Shown one piece after another: positions 16,569 through 25,720 of a stretch of 64,000 bases of DNA (the first letter of the stretch is position 1; each line of letters begins with the position of its first letter). The DNA lies in NCBI RefSeq assembly GCF_030866765.1, contig NZ_CP133017.1, positions 4,446,001 through 4,510,000 of the forward strand, given 5' to 3'. The notes under the pieces are model-generated. The model was not told the origin of the DNA. It was given only the letters and a program-made list of their open reading frames with translations, and did no database searches. Source of the DNA: Paenibacillus silvisoli (GTDB lineage Bacteria > Bacillota > Bacilli > Paenibacillales > Paenibacillaceae). A program made the translations under genes and the position numbers.

Positions 16569-17024
16569 TCACGCCACTTCAAAAATCGAATCGACGATAA
16601 CCGGCAGCCCATCCCGTAACGAAGCAGCCCCAAATACCGAGCGGGCATGAGCGCCTTTCTCGCCGCCGAACACGTCCAGCATCAGATCCGAGCAGCCGTT
16701 CAGCACGAGATGATGCTTTTCAAATTCCGGCGTCGCATGTACGAAGCCTTGAAGCTTCACCACCTGTTTCACGCGATCCAGCGAACCGAGCGCGGACTGC
16801 AGAACGGCGAGCACCTCGATGCCGGCTTGCCTGGCGAATTGATAGCCCTGCTCGATCGTAAAGTCGCTCCCCAGCTTTCCCTTCGGCGAACCCTCGGGTC
16901 CTTTTCCCGATACATAGATAAATCCGTTCGTATAAGCATAGTTCGCATACTTCGCCGCCGGCGCGCTAGCTTGCGGCAGCACGATGGCTAGCTGTTCAAG
17001 TCGCTCGGCAATCGTTTGCGTCAT
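16569..17024 (-). CDS. RidA/YjgF-family enamine-imine deaminase-like protein
   Basis: A 151-residue protein of the RidA/YER057c family, of the longer type (about 150 residues) with NGFIYVSGKGPEGSPKGKLGSDFTIEQGYQFAR. RidA proteins hydrolyse reactive enamines and imines released by PLP enzymes. The ATG at 17024 has AAGGGGG nine bases upstream and overlaps the stop of the DJ-1 gene as ATGA. The Arg found in classical RidA active sites is not evident at the usual place, so it may belong to a related subgroup with another activity. It forms a two-gene operon divergent from a PLP-binding MocR-type regulator. Confidence 0.85.
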   Translation of the reverse strand: MTQTIAERLEQLAIVLPQASAPAAKYANYAYTNGFIYVSGKGPEGSPKGKLGSDFTIEQGYQFARQAGIEVLAVLQSALGSLDRVKQVVKLQGFVHATPEFEKHHLVLNGCSDLMLDVFGGEKGAHARSVFGAASLRDGLPVIVDSIFEVA

Positions 17025-17599
17025 AGCGTCATGCCCCCTTGATAGTACGGATAGTCCATCCAAGTTTGGACTTCCTGCGCGGTTTCTTTGTTCGTCAACG
17101 TCTCAACAACGAAGAGGCCGAGATCGATCGAAGCCGTAATGCCGCCGCTCGTGAACACATCTCCGTCCCGCACCGCCCTAGCTTGCACAACCTCCTTGCA
17201 AAACGGCTCCAACAGCTCCAGCGCCAGCGGGTTCGTCGTCGCTTTCTTGTCCTGCAACACCCCTGCGGCCCCCCATATCAGCGCTCCGGTACAAACCGAA
17301 ACTTTGAACGGTACCGACTTTGCCGTTTGAATCCATGCAACGAACTCGCACTTGTGAATAAGCTGCCTCGTTGCCATTCCGCCCGGTATGAAGACCAAGT
17401 CATAGCCGGATAAATCGGGCATCACGCGGTTTGCTTTTATCGTCATGCCCCGATCATCCGTTACTTCCTGCTTGTCCCCGCAATATTCCCATTCGAGCTC
17501 TTCCACGATTTCACGCTTTTTCAGCCAAGTGACCGCATTATGAAATCCGGCCAAATCCAACGTAGTCATCCCGTCAAACAAAATAAACGCCATTCTCAC
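17021..17599 (-). CDS. DJ-1/PfpI family protein (isonitrile hydratase-like)
   Basis: A 192-residue class I glutamine amidotransferase-like protein. The nucleophile elbow is visible as KVSVCTGALIWGAAG, with the partner acidic residue probably the Asp in MAFILFDGMTTLDLAG. Relatives include isonitrile hydratases and the ligand-binding domains of AraC-type GlxA regulators; here there is no DNA-binding domain. The GTG at 17599 is preferred because GAGGGG lies nine bases upstream and the protein then begins MRMAFILFDG as in relatives. The ATG at 17608 overlaps that ribosome site. First gene of an operon with the RidA-like gene. Confidence 0.85.
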   Translation of the reverse strand: MRMAFILFDGMTTLDLAGFHNAVTWLKKREIVEELEWEYCGDKQEVTDDRGMTIKANRVMPDLSGYDLVFIPGGMATRQLIHKCEFVAWIQTAKSVPFKVSVCTGALIWGAAGVLQDKKATTNPLALELLEPFCKEVVQARAVRDGDVFTSGGITASIDLGLFVVETLTNKETAQEVQTWMDYPYYQGGMTL

Positions 17600-17662
17600 C
17601 CGCGTCATCCCCTCAACATGTCATGCCAATCCGTGAAAATCAGTCTATACTAGAAATGACCC

Positions 17663-17701
17663 GGTCAGAAGGATCAGTTTATTTCTATATTTAAGGGTCA
17701 G
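17663..17701. promoter_or_regulatory. Direct repeats, possible MocR-regulator binding sites
   Basis: GGTCAG (17663-17668), GATCAG (17672-17677) and GGGTCAG (17695-17701) lie in the divergent region just before the MocR-type gene. Regulators of this family often bind direct repeats, so these are candidates. Confidence 0.4.
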
Positions 17702-17717
17702 ATTGGAAGGGGCATGC

Positions 17718-19142
17718 ATGGACCTCGCGCTCGACTTAGCAGGCACAGAACCGCTGTATTTGCAGGTGTACAGCCAAATTCGGGCTCTCATTCTAACGGG
17801 AGCGATTCGCGAAGGGACGAAGCTCCCCTCCATCCGCTCGCTTATGCAGCAGCTCAGCATCAGCAAAACGACCGTCGAAACGGCCTATCATATGTTGATA
17901 GAGGAAGGCTATGTCATTAGCAAAGAACGATCGGGCTTGATCGTCGCAAGCTCTACTTTTTCAGTTTCAGAGGGCATGACAGGCCATTCCGTTCAACGCG
18001 AAGCTCGCCAGGTCAGCAAAGAACGTTCCATCCCCTTCTCCTCCGATGATCCGATCGATTTCAGTCTGTTGAACGTAGACGGCGATTCGTTTCCTTTCCG
18101 CATCTGGCGGTCGATTGTCAACGAATCTCTTTCGCTTCACGCCCAGTCGATCCATCAGTACGGCGACGTCCGCGGCGAATACGAGCTGCGCGAAAGCTTG
18201 ACGCACTATTTGCGCAAATCCCGCGGCGTCGTATGCGAGCCCGAACAGATCATCATAGGCTCGGGAATCGCCTCCAGCATTCAACTGCTTGCCAGACTGT
18301 TGGATGGTTATGGCAGCATTGCGGTCGAATTGCCAAGCATTGCGCAAGTCGGAGACATGTTTGCCCAGCATCGGTTCCAGCTCGTTCCCGTCACGATGGA
18401 CGACAGCGGCCGGCTTAAGCAGGAGCTCGAACAGCATCGCGTACGTCTCCTCTACGTAACGCCTTCGCATAGGCCGACAGGAGATCCGCTTCCCTACGCG
18501 TGCAGGCAGCAGCTGCTTCAATGGGCGAAAGAGCATAACGGGTATATCATCGAGGATGATTACGACGGCGAGCTTCGCCTCTTCGGCCGGCCTGTTCCCG
18601 CCCTGCAAGGGCTGGATGCCCACGGATCGGTCATCTATATCGGGACGTTTTCGAAAGTATTCACGCCTGCGATGCGCATGAACTATATGGTGCTGCCGCC
18701 GAGTCTCGTTCAACAGCTGCCGGAATTGCGGCATGCGATGTCATGCCCTTCGCGAATCGACCAATGGGCGATGCAGCTCTTGATTTCGCGCGGTCATTGG
18801 TATCGCCACCTGAGACGAATCCGCAAAATCTATCGCAAAAAGCAGCAGCGGCTTCTGCAATTGCTGCGAATGCATTTTCCGGACTCCGTCCATGCGGAAG
18901 GCAGCAAAGCCGGCTTGCATATCGAACTCAGCATCAAAGCTGCCGGGCTAAACGCGGATCGATTGATTGAACTGGCAAGTCAGGAAGGCGTACTCGTGTA
19001 TGGGAGCCAGCATACGGACGTGCGCGCGGCATCTGGCCATCCGAAGATTTATTTGGGCTTTGGCGGAATGACGGAGAAGAACATGGAACGGGGCGTACTG
19101 AAGCTGCGCAGCGCGTGGTCAGCCGTTTGTACGGGACCATGA
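17718..19142 (+). CDS. MocR/PdxR-type GntR regulator with aminotransferase domain
   Basis: A 474-residue regulator. A GntR winged helix at about 1-75 (LYLQVYSQIRALILTGAIREGTKLPSIRSLMQQLSISKTTVETAYHMLIEEGYV) is joined to a class I aminotransferase-like domain. The PLP-binding Lys313 is seen in YIGTFSKVFTPAMRM and the cofactor-contacting Asp in IIEDDYDGELR. Such proteins sense PLP or a PLP adduct. It is divergent from the DJ-1 and RidA-like genes and probably regulates them. The ATG at 17718 is chosen over a TTG 15 bases upstream, since AGGGG lies five bases before it. Confidence 0.9.
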   Translation: MDLALDLAGTEPLYLQVYSQIRALILTGAIREGTKLPSIRSLMQQLSISKTTVETAYHMLIEEGYVISKERSGLIVASSTFSVSEGMTGHSVQREARQVSKERSIPFSSDDPIDFSLLNVDGDSFPFRIWRSIVNESLSLHAQSIHQYGDVRGEYELRESLTHYLRKSRGVVCEPEQIIIGSGIASSIQLLARLLDGYGSIAVELPSIAQVGDMFAQHRFQLVPVTMDDSGRLKQELEQHRVRLLYVTPSHRPTGDPLPYACRQQLLQWAKEHNGYIIEDDYDGELRLFGRPVPALQGLDAHGSVIYIGTFSKVFTPAMRMNYMVLPPSLVQQLPELRHAMSCPSRIDQWAMQLLISRGHWYRHLRRIRKIYRKKQQRLLQLLRMHFPDSVHAEGSKAGLHIELSIKAAGLNADRLIELASQEGVLVYGSQHTDVRAASGHPKIYLGFGGMTEKNMERGVLKLRSAWSAVCTGP

Positions 19143-19178
19143 ACAAAAAAACACGCCGTTTCAGACGTGCGGCAGCGA

Positions 19179-19652
19179 TTAGTTGAGAAGCGCATCTTTG
19201 AACACATGAATCGGTCTTTGATACTCGATCGGCTTAAAAATCAATCGGTTCAGCCATTTCATCCGTTCGATTGGATCCTCGAACCCGTCGGAGGCGAAAA
19301 TCGAAATCTCTTTCATCGTCCCGAGCACGCTGCGGTTATCCGTTTTCGTTACCGTAATATCCCAGGCTTGGGCAAGATAGTCGTCGATCGCCGCTTGGTC
19401 AATGCCTTCGCTGCACAGATAGGTTCTTAGCGTCGATACGAATTTCTCTTGCAGCAGCTTCAGCTGCGATGACCGAACCCCGTCGATAATGACACATAAG
19501 CGCGTCAAATCATTCACGAACAAAATATGCTTGCGATTGTTTAGCTTATAAAGATTTACATGCCAGCTGTAAAAGGGGATGACTTTTCCGTCTTCAATCG
19601 GTGTGGCCTTCATATCTTTTATAAGAATTTTGGTAAATTTTAGTGCAATCAT
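19179..19652 (-). CDS. DUF6933 domain protein
   Basis: A 157-residue cytoplasmic protein of unknown function resembling DUF6933 proteins: FYSWHVNLYKLNNRKHILFVNDLTRLCVIIDGVRSSQLKLLQEKFVSTLR matches the family's conserved start. No catalytic residues can be named. It is convergent with the MocR-type gene across 36 bases, where a weak CACG/CGTG hairpin with a run of seven A/T could terminate it. The next gene upstream on this strand is beyond 140 bases of mostly AT-rich sequence that probably holds the promoter. Confidence 0.75.
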   Translation of the reverse strand: MIALKFTKILIKDMKATPIEDGKVIPFYSWHVNLYKLNNRKHILFVNDLTRLCVIIDGVRSSQLKLLQEKFVSTLRTYLCSEGIDQAAIDDYLAQAWDITVTKTDNRSVLGTMKEISIFASDGFEDPIERMKWLNRLIFKPIEYQRPIHVFKDALLN

Positions 19653-19754
19653 GTCATTATCCCAGCTTCCTAGAACTAAATAAGTTCAACTCTAGTTTAT
19701 TTTACTATATTATGGGTGCTCCACAACCACTTTATCAAATTTTTATGTAGTCCA

Positions 19755-19783
19755 AAAAGACCAGGCCCAAAGGCCTAGTCTTG
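19755..19783 (-). terminator. Terminator of lipM/gcvH
   Basis: On the minus strand AAGAC-AGGCC pairs with GGCCT-GTCTT around TTTG, followed by TTTTT. It begins about ten bases after the lipM stop. Confidence 0.85.
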
Positions 19784-19793
19784 CAAGAATCTA

Positions 19794-20717
19794 TTATCTG
19801 CGGAAGTTCCAGCTGTCCGCTCCATATTTCTCTCTCGCAAGCCGGTAAGCCTGCTCCCGTTCGCCGGCGGTCAGCTCCCCGTCCGCGAGCTCGACCCCGA
19901 GTCCTTCCGCGAAGCTGTCCCGGAATACGCGTTCAAGCCGCTGCATCGATACGAGCGGCATCTGCCGCGTGCGCAGGCAATCGTTGATCGCGGCCGCTTT
20001 CCGATTAAACAGGTTCCTCATTCGCTGCTTGACGTCCGGATTCGCGAATCGAAGCACCGAGAACAGCTTCTCGTCATCCAGCTCAAGCAGAATCGAGCCG
20101 TGCTGCAAAATAACGCCGTTACCGCGCATCTGCGCGCTGCCGGCGATTTTGCGCCCGTCGACGACGAGCTCGTATTTGGACGGCGCGTCGAAACAGGCCG
20201 CAGTCAGCGACTTCCGCGCGGCAAGGCTTTCGCTGTTGTCCTGTTGGCTGTTATCAGCCTCATCGGCTCCCCCCGTCATCGTCGCTTGCAGCCCGAGCCC
20301 GCGAAAGCCAATCATCAGCCCCCTGCTTAGAAAGCGGTAAGCCTCCGCAACGTTCGCCGGAATACCCGGATAGTGCTCCGAGACGACGATGCTGTAGGTC
20401 AGCTCCTGATCATGCAGCACGGCGCGGCCGCCGGTAGCCCGGCGAACGAAACCTAACCCGTTCTCGCGCAGCGCTTGGAAATCGGCTTCTTTCTCCGCCT
20501 GCTGAAAGTAGCCGATCGAAAGAGAGGCCGGATTCCAGCCGTAAAAACGTACCGTCGGCGGCACCGCGCCTTCCCTGTGGGCGCTTGAAATCGCCTCGTC
20601 GATCGCCATATTTTCCGCCGGAGACCGATTTCCCGTATGCAAAAATCGCCATGCGGCCCGATCCCCTGCGCCCGCGCCATCCTGCCTCAGCTGCCCGCTA
20701 TTTGCTAAAGGCTTCAT
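19794..20717 (-). CDS. lipM: Octanoyltransferase LipM-like (lipoate ligase family)
   Basis: A 307-residue member of the BPL/LplA/LipB fold family. Conserved elements are RRATGGRAVLHDQELTYSIV, the candidate nucleophile Cys175 in ACFDAPSKYEL, and Lys189 in VDGRKIAGSAQMR. The Cys in this position marks LipM, which moves octanoate from acyl carrier protein to GcvH, rather than a lipoate ligase. It lies directly after gcvH, overlapping it by 20 bases, which supports this. The start is uncertain: no strong ribosome site precedes the ATG at 20717, so it may be translationally coupled. A Gln/Asp/Asn-rich insert (about 150-165) precedes the Cys. Confidence 0.85.
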   Translation of the reverse strand: MKPLANSGQLRQDGAGAGDRAAWRFLHTGNRSPAENMAIDEAISSAHREGAVPPTVRFYGWNPASLSIGYFQQAEKEADFQALRENGLGFVRRATGGRAVLHDQELTYSIVVSEHYPGIPANVAEAYRFLSRGLMIGFRGLGLQATMTGGADEADNSQQDNSESLAARKSLTAACFDAPSKYELVVDGRKIAGSAQMRGNGVILQHGSILLELDDEKLFSVLRFANPDVKQRMRNLFNRKAAAINDCLRTRQMPLVSMQRLERVFRDSFAEGLGVELADGELTAGEREQAYRLAREKYGADSWNFRR

Positions 20718-21084
20718 ACTGATCGGCGCTGAGCAAGCCGTTTACGATGTCGGCGGCATCGCCGTCGACTTCAACCTCGACAATCCAGCCTTCGCCGTAT
20801 GGATCCGAATTCACGAGCTCGGGCGAATCCAGCAGCGATGCGTTAACCTTCGTCACTTTTCCCGAGACCGGACTGTACAGCTCGGATACCGTTTTGACCG
20901 ATTCAATGGTGCCCATCGGCTGACCCGCTTCGACATCTTGGCCGATCTGAGGAAGCTCGACGAACACGATATCCCCCAGCTGATTTTGCGCAAAATCGGT
21001 AATGCCTACCTTAACGGACCCGCTGCCCGCCTCGGCCCACTCATGCTCCTCCGTATATCCCAAACCTGGCTTGACCGTGCTCAT
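20698..21084 (-). CDS. gcvH: Glycine cleavage system H protein
   Basis: A 128-residue lipoyl carrier protein that shuttles the aminomethyl group among the P, T and L proteins. The lipoylated Lys64 is in MGTIESVKTVSELYSPVSG. The start is ATG at 21084, nine bases after GGGAGG; an ATG three codons earlier overlaps the ribosome site. It is transcribed divergently from gcvT-gcvPA-gcvPB and together with lipM, whose product would octanoylate it. It lies outside the riboswitch-controlled transcript, so H protein supply is not directly tied to glycine. H protein is also the lipoyl relay for other dehydrogenases in Firmicutes. Confidence 0.95.
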   Translation of the reverse strand: MSTVKPGLGYTEEHEWAEAGSGSVKVGITDFAQNQLGDIVFVELPQIGQDVEAGQPMGTIESVKTVSELYSPVSGKVTKVNASLLDSPELVNSDPYGEGWIVEVEVDGDAADIVNGLLSADQYEAFSK

Positions 21085-21200
21085 GCTCAACATCCTCCCG
21101 AAATCGTTATGAACGCTCCGTTAGACACGCTTAGCTTAAGGGAGCGAACAAACCCGTGTCAATATACATGACAAATATTATTGAGAATCGACTTTTCCCA

Positions 21201-21230
21201 TTGACATCTTCTCCCATGCGCGTGTATAAG
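21201..21230 (+). promoter_or_regulatory. Promoter of the gcvT operon
   Basis: A perfect TTGACA and TATAAG are separated by 18 bases, about 60 bases upstream of the glycine riboswitch. Confidence 0.75.
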
Positions 21231-21289
21231 TTAAAGTATGACGGCCGGCTTCGGCCTAGGAGCATCCATCACAACCGAATAAGCGGATG

Positions 21290-21515
21290 ATGGTAACGGG
21301 AGAGACCGCCCCATAAGCATGAGCGGCGGCGCCGAAGGAGTAAGCTTCGCAAGAGGTGAATCTCTCAGGCAAAAGGACCTTTACCGGACGCATCTCTGGA
21401 GAGCACGCACGAAGGCGGATACCGCAATCACGGCGTCACCCACGGGGAAACCTGAACGAAGGCTGCACGGTCGGTTCGGGGTAACTCTCAGGTACAAAGG
21501 ACAGAGCAAAGAGGA
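21290..21515 (+). promoter_or_regulatory. Tandem glycine riboswitch
   Basis: Two glycine aptamers in series. The first has GGGAGAGACC, GCCGAAGGAG and GAATCTCTCAGGCAAAAGGACC. After a short linker with CTCTGGAGAGC, the second has GGGGAAACCTGAACGAAGGC and AACTCTCAGGTACAAAGGACAG. These are the hallmark conserved blocks of gcvT riboswitches. The 3' arm of the second aptamer overlaps the terminator stem, so glycine binding should block termination and switch on the cleavage genes. Confidence 0.95.
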
Positions 21516-21571
21516 AGAACGAGAAGCAGCGGCTATGCGGCGCTCGTCGGCCTCTTTGCTGCTGTCCTTTT
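21499..21571 (+). terminator. Riboswitch-controlled terminator before gcvT
   Basis: GGACAGAGCAAAGAGG (21499-21514) pairs with CCTCTTTGCTGCTGTCC (21551-21567), followed by TTTT. The 5' arm is also the 3' end of the second glycine aptamer, so the structures are mutually exclusive. Confidence 0.9.
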
Positions 21572-21615
21572 ATGTCTTTCGGGTGGCTCACTTATTTCTG
21601 AAGGAGGGCAACAAC

Positions 21616-22740
21616 ATGGCGACCGATCTGAAAAGAACGCCGCTCTATCCGCTCTATGCCGATTATCCCGGCGCACGGTGCATCGATTTCGGCGGCTGGG
21701 AGCTCCCTGTTCAATTTTCCGGCATTCAGAAGGAGCATGACGCGGTTCGGCAGCAAGCCGGCCTCTTCGATGTTTCGCATATGGGCGAGTTTATCGTCAC
21801 CGGCAGCGAAGCCGAAGCGTTTCTCCAGCGGCTGACCACGAACGATGTTGCGAAGCTGGCCGACGGTCAGGCGCAATATACGCTGATGTGCTATCCGTAC
21901 GGAGGCGTCGTTGACGACCTGCTCGTGTACCGGATCGCGTCCGATCATTTCATGGTCGTCGTCAACGCCGCCAATATCGGCAAAGATTTCGAATGGATGC
22001 GCGAGCAGCTGACCGATGACGTCACGCTGGAAAACAAGTCCGATGAGCTCGCGCTGCTTGCCCTGCAAGGGCCGAATGCAGTCGCGATCATGGCGCTGGC
22101 CGCCGGGCCATTCGATTGCGGGAAGCTCGCTCCGTTCCGTTTTGCGACTGAGGTTTCGGTTGGCGGCGTGCAAACGCTCGTATCCCGGACCGGTTATACC
22201 GGCGAAGACGGATTTGAACTCTATATGGCTGCTGACCAGGCGCAGCAGGTATGGCAAGCGCTCTTCGCTGTGGGCGAGGCCTTCGGATTGATGCCTGCAG
22301 GACTCGGCGCGCGGGACACGCTCCGGTTCGAAGCCCGGCTGCCGCTGTACGGGCAAGAGCTGTCCGCGCGGATATCGCCGCTCGAAGCCGGGTTAAATCC
22401 CTTCGTCAAGCTCGATAAAGGCGATTTCATCGGCCGCGACGCGCTGCTTCGGCAGAAGACGGACGGCGTGCCCCGCAAGCTCGTCGGCATCGAGATGATC
22501 GACCGAGGCATACCACGGAGCCACTATCCGGTGTTAACGGCCGATGGCAAGCCGATCGGCGAAGTCACGTCCGGCACCCAATCCCCCACGTTGAAACGCA
22601 GCCTAGGCCTCGCGTTAATCGAGACCGGCTTCGCCGGACTCGGAACCGAGGTTTGGGTCGAGATTCGAGGCAAGCTGCTTAAAGCCGAAGTCGTTAAGGC
22701 CCCGTTTTATAAACGTCCTCCGAAAGAAGGTGCTTTATGA
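21616..22740 (+). CDS. gcvT: Aminomethyltransferase (glycine cleavage T protein)
   Basis: A 374-residue T protein that moves the methylene group from aminomethyl-lipoyl-GcvH to tetrahydrofolate, releasing ammonia. Family motifs are [36 protein letters not shown] near the N-terminus, [33 protein letters not shown] and [21 protein letters not shown] near the end. The start is ATG at 21616, eight bases after AAGGAGG. A longer in-frame extension runs through the riboswitch and is rejected. Its stop overlaps gcvPA as ATGA. Confidence 0.96.
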   Translation: MATDLKRTPLYPLYADYPGARCIDFGGWELPVQFSGIQKEHDAVRQQAGLFDVSHMGEFIVTGSEAEAFLQRLTTNDVAKLADGQAQYTLMCYPYGGVVDDLLVYRIASDHFMVVVNAANIGKDFEWMREQLTDDVTLENKSDELALLALQGPNAVAIMALAAGPFDCGKLAPFRFATEVSVGGVQTLVSRTGYTGEDGFELYMAADQAQQVWQALFAVGEAFGLMPAGLGARDTLRFEARLPLYGQELSARISPLEAGLNPFVKLDKGDFIGRDALLRQKTDGVPRKLVGIEMIDRGIPRSHYPVLTADGKPIGEVTSGTQSPTLKRSLGLALIETGFAGLGTEVWVEIRGKLLKAEVVKAPFYKRPPKEGAL

Positions 22741-24101
22741 CGAAGCCGCACCGCTACATTCCGATGACCGAGCAGGATAAAGCCGACATGCTGTCCGCGA
22801 TCGGAGCTGCCTCGACCGAGGAGCTCTTCCGCGACATTCCGGAGGCGATCCGTTACCGCGGCGTCCTTCCGATGTCGCCCGCGCTCGATGAAATATCGCT
22901 CCTTACCCATATGAAAGAGCTGGCAGGACGCAATGCCGACACGACCAAATACGCCAGCTTCCTCGGCGCCGGCATCTACGACCACCACTTGCCTGTCGTC
23001 ATCAACCACATGATCTCCCGCTCGGAATTTTATACCGCCTACACCCCCTACCAACCGGAAATCAGCCAAGGCGAGCTTCAAGCGATATTCGAATTTCAAT
23101 CCTATATATGCGAATTAACGGGCATGGCCGTTGCAAACGCCAGCATGTACGACGGCGTGACGGCGCTGTCGGAGGCAGGCGCGCTTGCGGCCGGAGCGAC
23201 CAAAAGGCGCCAGCTCGTCGTTTCCCGCACGGTACACCCGGAAGCGCGCGAAACGGTGCGGACGATGGCCCGGGGGCTTGGCCTCGATATCGTCGAAGTC
23301 GGGTATTCCGCTGACGGCGTCACCGATCTGGAAGCGCTGCAGGCTGCGGTTACCGGCGAAACCGCCGCGGTGCTCGTTCAATCCCCTAATTTCTTCGGCT
23401 GTCTGGAGGACTTGTCCGCGATCGGGCCGATCATCCACGGCGTAAAAGGCTTGTTCGTCGTGAGCGCCAATCCGATCTCGCTCGGACTTCTCGAAGCGCC
23501 GGGCAAGCTCGGCGCCGACATCGTCGTGGGCGATGCGCAGCCGCTCGGCATTCCGCAATCGCTCGGCGGACCGACCTGCGGCTTCTTCGCCGTCGCCGAA
23601 CCGCTCATGCGGCGGATGCCCGGCCGGATCGTCGGCCAGACGAAGGATATCGACGGCAAGCGCGGCTTCGTACTGACGCTGCAGGCGCGGGAGCAGCACA
23701 TACGCCGCGAGAAGGCGACGTCCAACATTTGCTCGAATCAGGCATTGCTCGCCTTGTGCGCTTCGATTTACTTATCAACGATGGGCAAACAAGGGCTGAT
23801 CGACGTGGCCAGCTTGAACCTCCAGAAGGCGCATTACGCCAGCCGCCAGCTTTCCGTTCTTGGCGGGATCTCCCTTCCTTTCAACGCGCCGTTCTTTAAT
23901 GAATTCGTCATTCGACTCTCGGAAGATGGACCATCCGTTGGCGAGGTTAACCGGCAGCTGTTGAAGTCCGGTATTCTCGGGGGCTATGACCTCGGGCTGG
24001 CTTACCCGGAGCTTAAAGGCCATATGCTGATTGCGGTCACGGAGAAACGGACGCGCGGGGAAATCGATCTTTTTGCAAGCAGATTGGGGGAATTGGCATG
24101 A
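22737..24101 (+). CDS. gcvPA: Glycine dehydrogenase (decarboxylating) subunit 1
   Basis: A 454-residue N-terminal half of the split P protein, typical for Firmicutes. It begins with [31 protein letters not shown] and contains [48 protein letters not shown]. It forms an alpha2beta2 enzyme with GcvPB. This subunit has the PLP-enzyme fold but not the catalytic lysine. Coupled to its neighbours by ATGA overlaps at both ends. Confidence 0.96.
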   Translation: MTKPHRYIPMTEQDKADMLSAIGAASTEELFRDIPEAIRYRGVLPMSPALDEISLLTHMKELAGRNADTTKYASFLGAGIYDHHLPVVINHMISRSEFYTAYTPYQPEISQGELQAIFEFQSYICELTGMAVANASMYDGVTALSEAGALAAGATKRRQLVVSRTVHPEARETVRTMARGLGLDIVEVGYSADGVTDLEALQAAVTGETAAVLVQSPNFFGCLEDLSAIGPIIHGVKGLFVVSANPISLGLLEAPGKLGADIVVGDAQPLGIPQSLGGPTCGFFAVAEPLMRRMPGRIVGQTKDIDGKRGFVLTLQAREQHIRREKATSNICSNQALLALCASIYLSTMGKQGLIDVASLNLQKAHYASRQLSVLGGISLPFNAPFFNEFVIRLSEDGPSVGEVNRQLLKSGILGGYDLGLAYPELKGHMLIAVTEKRTRGEIDLFASRLGELA

Positions 24102-25558
24102 ATACTGGGGAAAAAGCGCTTATCTTCGAGCTTAGCAAACCCGGCCGCGTCGCGTACTCGCTTCCGGCGTGCGACGTTCCCGAAGTGGAGGCTGCCGCTT
24201 GCATACCCGCTTCAATGCTGAGGCAAGTACCCGCGCAGCTGCCCGAGGTATACGAGGTCGATGTCATTCGCCACTACACGGAGCTTTCGCGGCGCAACTT
24301 CGGCATCGACAACGGCTTTTACCCGCTCGGCTCGTGCACGATGAAATACAATCCGAAGATCAATGAGGATACGGCGCGGCTTAGCGGATTCGCGCATATA
24401 CACCCCTATCAGCCGGAGGAAAGCATCCAAGGCGCGCTTGAGCTCTTGTACACCCTGCAAAACGATATCGCCGCGCTGACCGGCATGGATCAGGTGTCGC
24501 TTCAGCCCGCTGCCGGCGCGCATGGCGAATGGACCGGGCTGATGATGATCCGCGCCTACCATGAGAGCCGGGGCGACAAGCGGACGAAGGTCATCGTTCC
24601 CGACTCCTCCCACGGCACGAACCCGGCGAGCGCGACGACAGCGGGCTTCGATACGATCACGATCCCGTCGGATGCGCGCGGCATGGTCGATCTCGGTGCG
24701 TTGCGCGCAGCCGTCGGCAGCGATACCGCCGCCCTCATGCTGACGAACCCGAGCACGCTCGGCTTGTTCGAGGAGCAGATCGTGGACATCGCGCGGATTG
24801 TGCACGAAGCCGGCGGGCTCCTCTACTACGACGGCGCCAATTCCAATGCGATCATGGGCATCACCCGCCCCGGCGACATGGGCTTCGACGTCGTTCACCT
24901 GAACCTGCACAAAACGATGAGCACCCCGCACGGAGGCGGCGGCCCGGGCGCAGGCCCCGTCGGCGTCAAAAGCAAGCTGGTCCCTTATCTGCCAAAGCCG
25001 TTTGTTGGCCTTCGCGGCGATGGAACCTATTATTTCGACGATAACCGTCCTGAGTCGATCGGCAGAGTCAAAGCCTATTACGGCAACTTCGGTATCCTGG
25101 TCCGCGCCTACACGTACATCCGCACCTACGGACCGGAGGGCCTGCGCCAAGTATCCGAATGCGCGGTGCTGAATGCCAATTACATGATGCACCGGCTTGC
25201 GTCGCATTTCGAAATTCCGTATCCCGGCGTCTGCAAGCATGAATTCGTCATGTCGGGCCGAGGCTTGAAAGCTTACGGCGTCCGTACGCTCGACGTCGCC
25301 AAGCGGCTGCTCGATTTCGGCTACCACCCGCCGACGATTTATTTTCCGCTCAATGTCGAGGAGTGCATCATGATCGAGCCGACCGAAACCGAAAGCAAGG
25401 AAACGCTCGACCTCTTCATCGATACGATGATTCAAATCGCCGAAGAAGCACGAACGACGCCCGAGCTGGTCACCGGCGCCCCGCACAGCACCGTCGTGCG
25501 CCGGCTCGACGAAACGACCGCGGCGCGCAAGCCGATATTGAACTGCTCGTGCGGGTAG
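24098..25558 (+). CDS. gcvPB: Glycine dehydrogenase (decarboxylating) subunit 2
   Basis: A 486-residue C-terminal half of the P protein, carrying the PLP lysine (Lys272) in [24 protein letters not shown]. It decarboxylates glycine and passes the aminomethyl group to lipoyl-GcvH. N-terminal [34 protein letters not shown] is typical. Last gene of the riboswitch-controlled operon. No classical terminator follows; the hairpin repeats at 25588-25720 lie directly downstream and may act as the end of the transcript. Confidence 0.96.
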   Translation: MNTGEKALIFELSKPGRVAYSLPACDVPEVEAAACIPASMLRQVPAQLPEVYEVDVIRHYTELSRRNFGIDNGFYPLGSCTMKYNPKINEDTARLSGFAHIHPYQPEESIQGALELLYTLQNDIAALTGMDQVSLQPAAGAHGEWTGLMMIRAYHESRGDKRTKVIVPDSSHGTNPASATTAGFDTITIPSDARGMVDLGALRAAVGSDTAALMLTNPSTLGLFEEQIVDIARIVHEAGGLLYYDGANSNAIMGITRPGDMGFDVVHLNLHKTMSTPHGGGGPGAGPVGVKSKLVPYLPKPFVGLRGDGTYYFDDNRPESIGRVKAYYGNFGILVRAYTYIRTYGPEGLRQVSECAVLNANYMMHRLASHFEIPYPGVCKHEFVMSGRGLKAYGVRTLDVAKRLLDFGYHPPTIYFPLNVEECIMIEPTETESKETLDLFIDTMIQIAEEARTTPELVTGAPHSTVVRRLDETTAARKPILNCSCG

Positions 25559-25587
25559 GGGCGTTCGGCGCGTGGCGTGGTTTGTTG

Positions 25588-25720
25588 TAACGGACGTCGG
25601 TGTCCGTTAGAGGCATGTTTTCGGTAAAATGAACAGCCTAACGGACATAGCTGTCCGTTAGGCTGCATGTTCGAGCTAAATGGGCCGACTATCGATTCTA
25701 ATGGACATCCGTGTCCGTTA
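25588..25720. repeat. Array F: three short hairpin repeats
   Basis: Three inverted repeats with arms TAACGGAC/GTCCGTTA at 25588-25609, 25639-25660 and 25699-25720 (the last with TAATGGAC). The middle one is a perfect hairpin, CTAACGGACA with TGTCCGTTAG around a four-base loop. Starts are 51 and 60 apart. The array fills the convergent gap between gcvPB and the cysteine hydrolase, and its last arm contains the stop codon of the latter. Confidence 0.8.

Noticed and set aside
21319-21615. N-terminal extension of gcvT through the upstream region
   Set aside because: The extension is the glycine riboswitch and its terminator; the ATG at 21616 has an ideal ribosome site and begins the standard T-protein sequence.
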